Positions 5,067 through 6,540 of a stretch of DNA of 6,540 nt are shown in pieces. The stretch lies in the NCBI GenBank assembly GCA_016844565.1, contig JAENJB010000071.1, forward strand, positions 1 to 6,540, written 5' to 3'. The first letter of the stretch is position 1; each line of letters opens with the position of its first letter. The notes beneath the pieces were generated by a model that was not told where the DNA came from, did no database searches, and worked only from the letters and a program-made list of their open reading frames with translations. The translations under genes and the position numbers were made by a program. Origin of the DNA: Dehalococcoidia bacterium (lineage in GTDB: Bacteria; Chloroflexota; Dehalococcoidia; JAENJB01).

Positions 5067-6540
5067 ATGTCCAGTATGACTCACGCCGGCGAGACGAAAG
5101 TAGTCAAGACCGACTGCGCCCTGTGCGTACACTGCTGCGGCCTAAATGCACATGTCCGGGATGGGAGGCTGGTTAAGGTGGAAGGCATGGCAGAACACCC
5201 CATCAGCCAGGGCGGACTCTGCCCCAAGGGAGAGAAACTGGTGCCATGGGTATACTCCCCCGACCGTGTCAAATACCCCATGAAGAAGAAGGACGGCGAA
5301 TGGCAGAGGATTTCCTGGGATGAAGCCCTCGACACCATCGGCGATAAACTGAAGGGGATAAAGCAGAAATACGGCGCGCACGCCCTGGCTGTCTGGACCG
5401 GCTCCGTCGGGGTGGAGAACATCGATGTCGCTTACCTCCTCCAGCGTTTCCGTGGCGCGTACGGCACGCCCAATTTCCTCTGCGTGGAAAGCATCTGCTA
5501 CCGGTCCAGGATCATGGCACGCCAGATGACCTTCGGCCGGTATCCGGTGGAGGAACCGGAGAAGTCCAACTGTGTCATCCTGTGGGGGCACAATCCGACC
5601 GAGTCCAACTGGATAATGGCCCGCGACATCGAGCGCCAGATGGAAAAGGGGGCCAAGCTCATAGTCATCGACCCGCGCCGCATACCTCTGGCGAAGAAGG
5701 GCATTCACCTCCGGCCGAGGCTGGGCACCGACCTCGCTATAGCCCTGGCCATGGTCAATGTCATCATCGCTGAGAAGCTATACGACGCGGAGTTCGTCGA
5801 CAAGTGGACCACCGGCTTTGAGAAGCTGAGAGAGCATGTGAAATCATATGCCCCGGAGAAAGCCGAGGAGATAAGCGGCGTGCCCGCGTCTGATATCAGG
5901 AGGGTGGCCCGCGTCTACGCCACCACCAAGCACTCCTGCATCGCTCAGGGCACCGGTTCCCTGGACCAGCAAATAACCGGATTCCAGAACTCTCGCGTTT
6001 TCGGTATCCTCCAGGCGATAACCGGTAACATTGACGTGCCCGGCGGATGGGTGACCACTCCCCTGCTGCCCACCACTGACATGAGGGTGCCCGTGGACGA
6101 AGCGCCCATAGGCGCCGATAAGTATCCCCTCTTCTACAGCTTCTGGAAGAAGACCTCGCCCTACGGCCAGGGGATGGAGTTGAGCGATACCATCCTGAGC
6201 GAGAAACCCTACCCGATCAAAGCCCTCATCGTCGCCGGCGGAAACCCGATGCTGACCATGCCGGACAATAAGAAGTTCCGGCAGGCGCTCAAGAAGCTGG
6301 ACCTGCTGGTAGTCGCCGACCCCTTCTGGACCGACACAGCCGAGGCGGCGGACATCGTGCTCCCCTCCTGCACCTTCCTGGAGAAAACCACCATAGGCGG
6401 CTACCCCTACGGGCTGATGCATGGTACCTCCTACGTTATTCTGCGCAAGAAGGCCATTGAGCCCGTGGACGAGGCCTGGCCCGATACCAAGATCCTGTGC
6501 GAGCTTGGCCGCCACATGGGCATGGGCGAGTATTTCCCCT
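5067..6540 (+). CDS. molybdopterin oxidoreductase, DMSO reductase superfamily, 3' end cut by window
   Basis: The frame stays open for 491 codons to the window edge; family members are usually 650-800 residues, so the C-terminal dinucleotide-binding domain is missing. A 4Fe-4S motif opens the protein: C17-x2-C20-x3-C24, then C52 in GGLCPKGEKLV, followed by YSPDRVKYPMKKKDG (63-77) and ISWDEALDTIG (82-92). In GTPNFLCVESICYRSR (133-148) Cys144 is the likely Mo or W ligand. Cofactor-binding stretches follow: ILWGHNPTES (171-180), LIVIDPRR (198-205), LRPRLGTDLALA-like at 215-228, GNIDVPGG (320-327), GGNPMLTMP (391-399) and ADPFWTDTAEAADIVLP (417-433). No twin-arginine signal is present, so it should act in the cytoplasm. 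Such enzymes catalyse two-electron redox or, as in acetylene hydratase, hydration chemistry; the substrate cannot be told. An electron-transfer subunit, if any, would lie beyond the right edge. The preceding amidohydrolase-like gene is 31 bases away and probably in the same operon. Confidence 0.95.
   Translation, partial: MSSMTHAGETKVVKTDCALCVHCCGLNAHVRDGRLVKVEGMAEHPISQGGLCPKGEKLVPWVYSPDRVKYPMKKKDGEWQRISWDEALDTIGDKLKGIKQKYGAHALAVWTGSVGVENIDVAYLLQRFRGAYGTPNFLCVESICYRSRIMARQMTFGRYPVEEPEKSNCVILWGHNPTESNWIMARDIERQMEKGAKLIVIDPRRIPLAKKGIHLRPRLGTDLAIALAMVNVIIAEKLYDAEFVDKWTTGFEKLREHVKSYAPEKAEEISGVPASDIRRVARVYATTKHSCIAQGTGSLDQQITGFQNSRVFGILQAITGNIDVPGGWVTTPLLPTTDMRVPVDEAPIGADKYPLFYSFWKKTSPYGQGMELSDTILSEKPYPIKALIVAGGNPMLTMPDNKKFRQALKKLDLLVVADPFWTDTAEAADIVLPSCTFLEKTTIGGYPYGLMHGTSYVILRKKAIEPVDEAWPDTKILCELGRHMGMGEYFP

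Noticed and set aside
5142..6515. Long minus-strand open frames (5142-5708 and 5844-6515) opposite the molybdopterin gene
   Set aside because: The plus strand encodes an unmistakable DMSO reductase-type protein throughout; these frames are compositional shadows without recognisable motifs.

Overview
The window is bacterial DNA, moderately GC-rich by eye and densely coded. It carries six protein-coding genes and no RNA genes, CRISPR array or insertion sequence that I can support. The likely source is an anaerobic or microaerophilic bacterium, perhaps Chloroflexota (Dehalococcoidia-like). This placement is an inference from the mix of gene families and from a degenerate intergenic repeat of a style I associate with that group; nothing here proves it.

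Left half, minus strand (3274 down to 1): a probable three-gene operon. It begins with a MoxR/ChlI-like AAA+ ATPase (1709-3274). Overlapping it by four bases (ATGA) is a ChlD-like von Willebrand factor A (VWA) protein with a complete MIDAS metal site (465-1712). After 44 bases comes a Rid-family protein (1-420) that runs off the left edge. The ATPase/VWA pair has the layout of chelatase-type or MoxR-type remodelling machines, in which the ATPase ring drives a VWA adaptor that binds a client protein. Both proteins carry a small cysteine cluster. The Rid protein lacks the arginine needed for imine deaminase activity.

Centre, plus strand: only 25 bases from the ATPase start, a divergent gene (3300-4001) encodes an unrecognised 233-residue protein with one clear and one probable winged-helix domain. 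It may regulate, or work with, the ATPase/VWA operon. It has no Shine-Dalgarno sequence, and a candidate promoter for it lies inside the ATPase reading frame.

Right half, plus strand: an intergenic stretch of about 190 bases holds a degenerate, partly palindromic repeat. It is followed by a probable two-gene operon: an amidohydrolase-2 fold protein (4193-5035) and the first 491 residues of a molybdopterin oxidoreductase of the DMSO reductase superfamily (5067 to the right edge). The amidohydrolase has lost most of the usual metal-binding and catalytic residues, so it is probably a pseudoenzyme or an enzyme with changed chemistry. The oxidoreductase has a 4Fe-4S motif and a likely cysteine Mo/W ligand, and no export signal.

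The points most worth following are the AAA+/VWA pair with its divergent winged-helix neighbour and Rid partner, and the metal-site-depleted amidohydrolase beside a molybdenum or tungsten enzyme.
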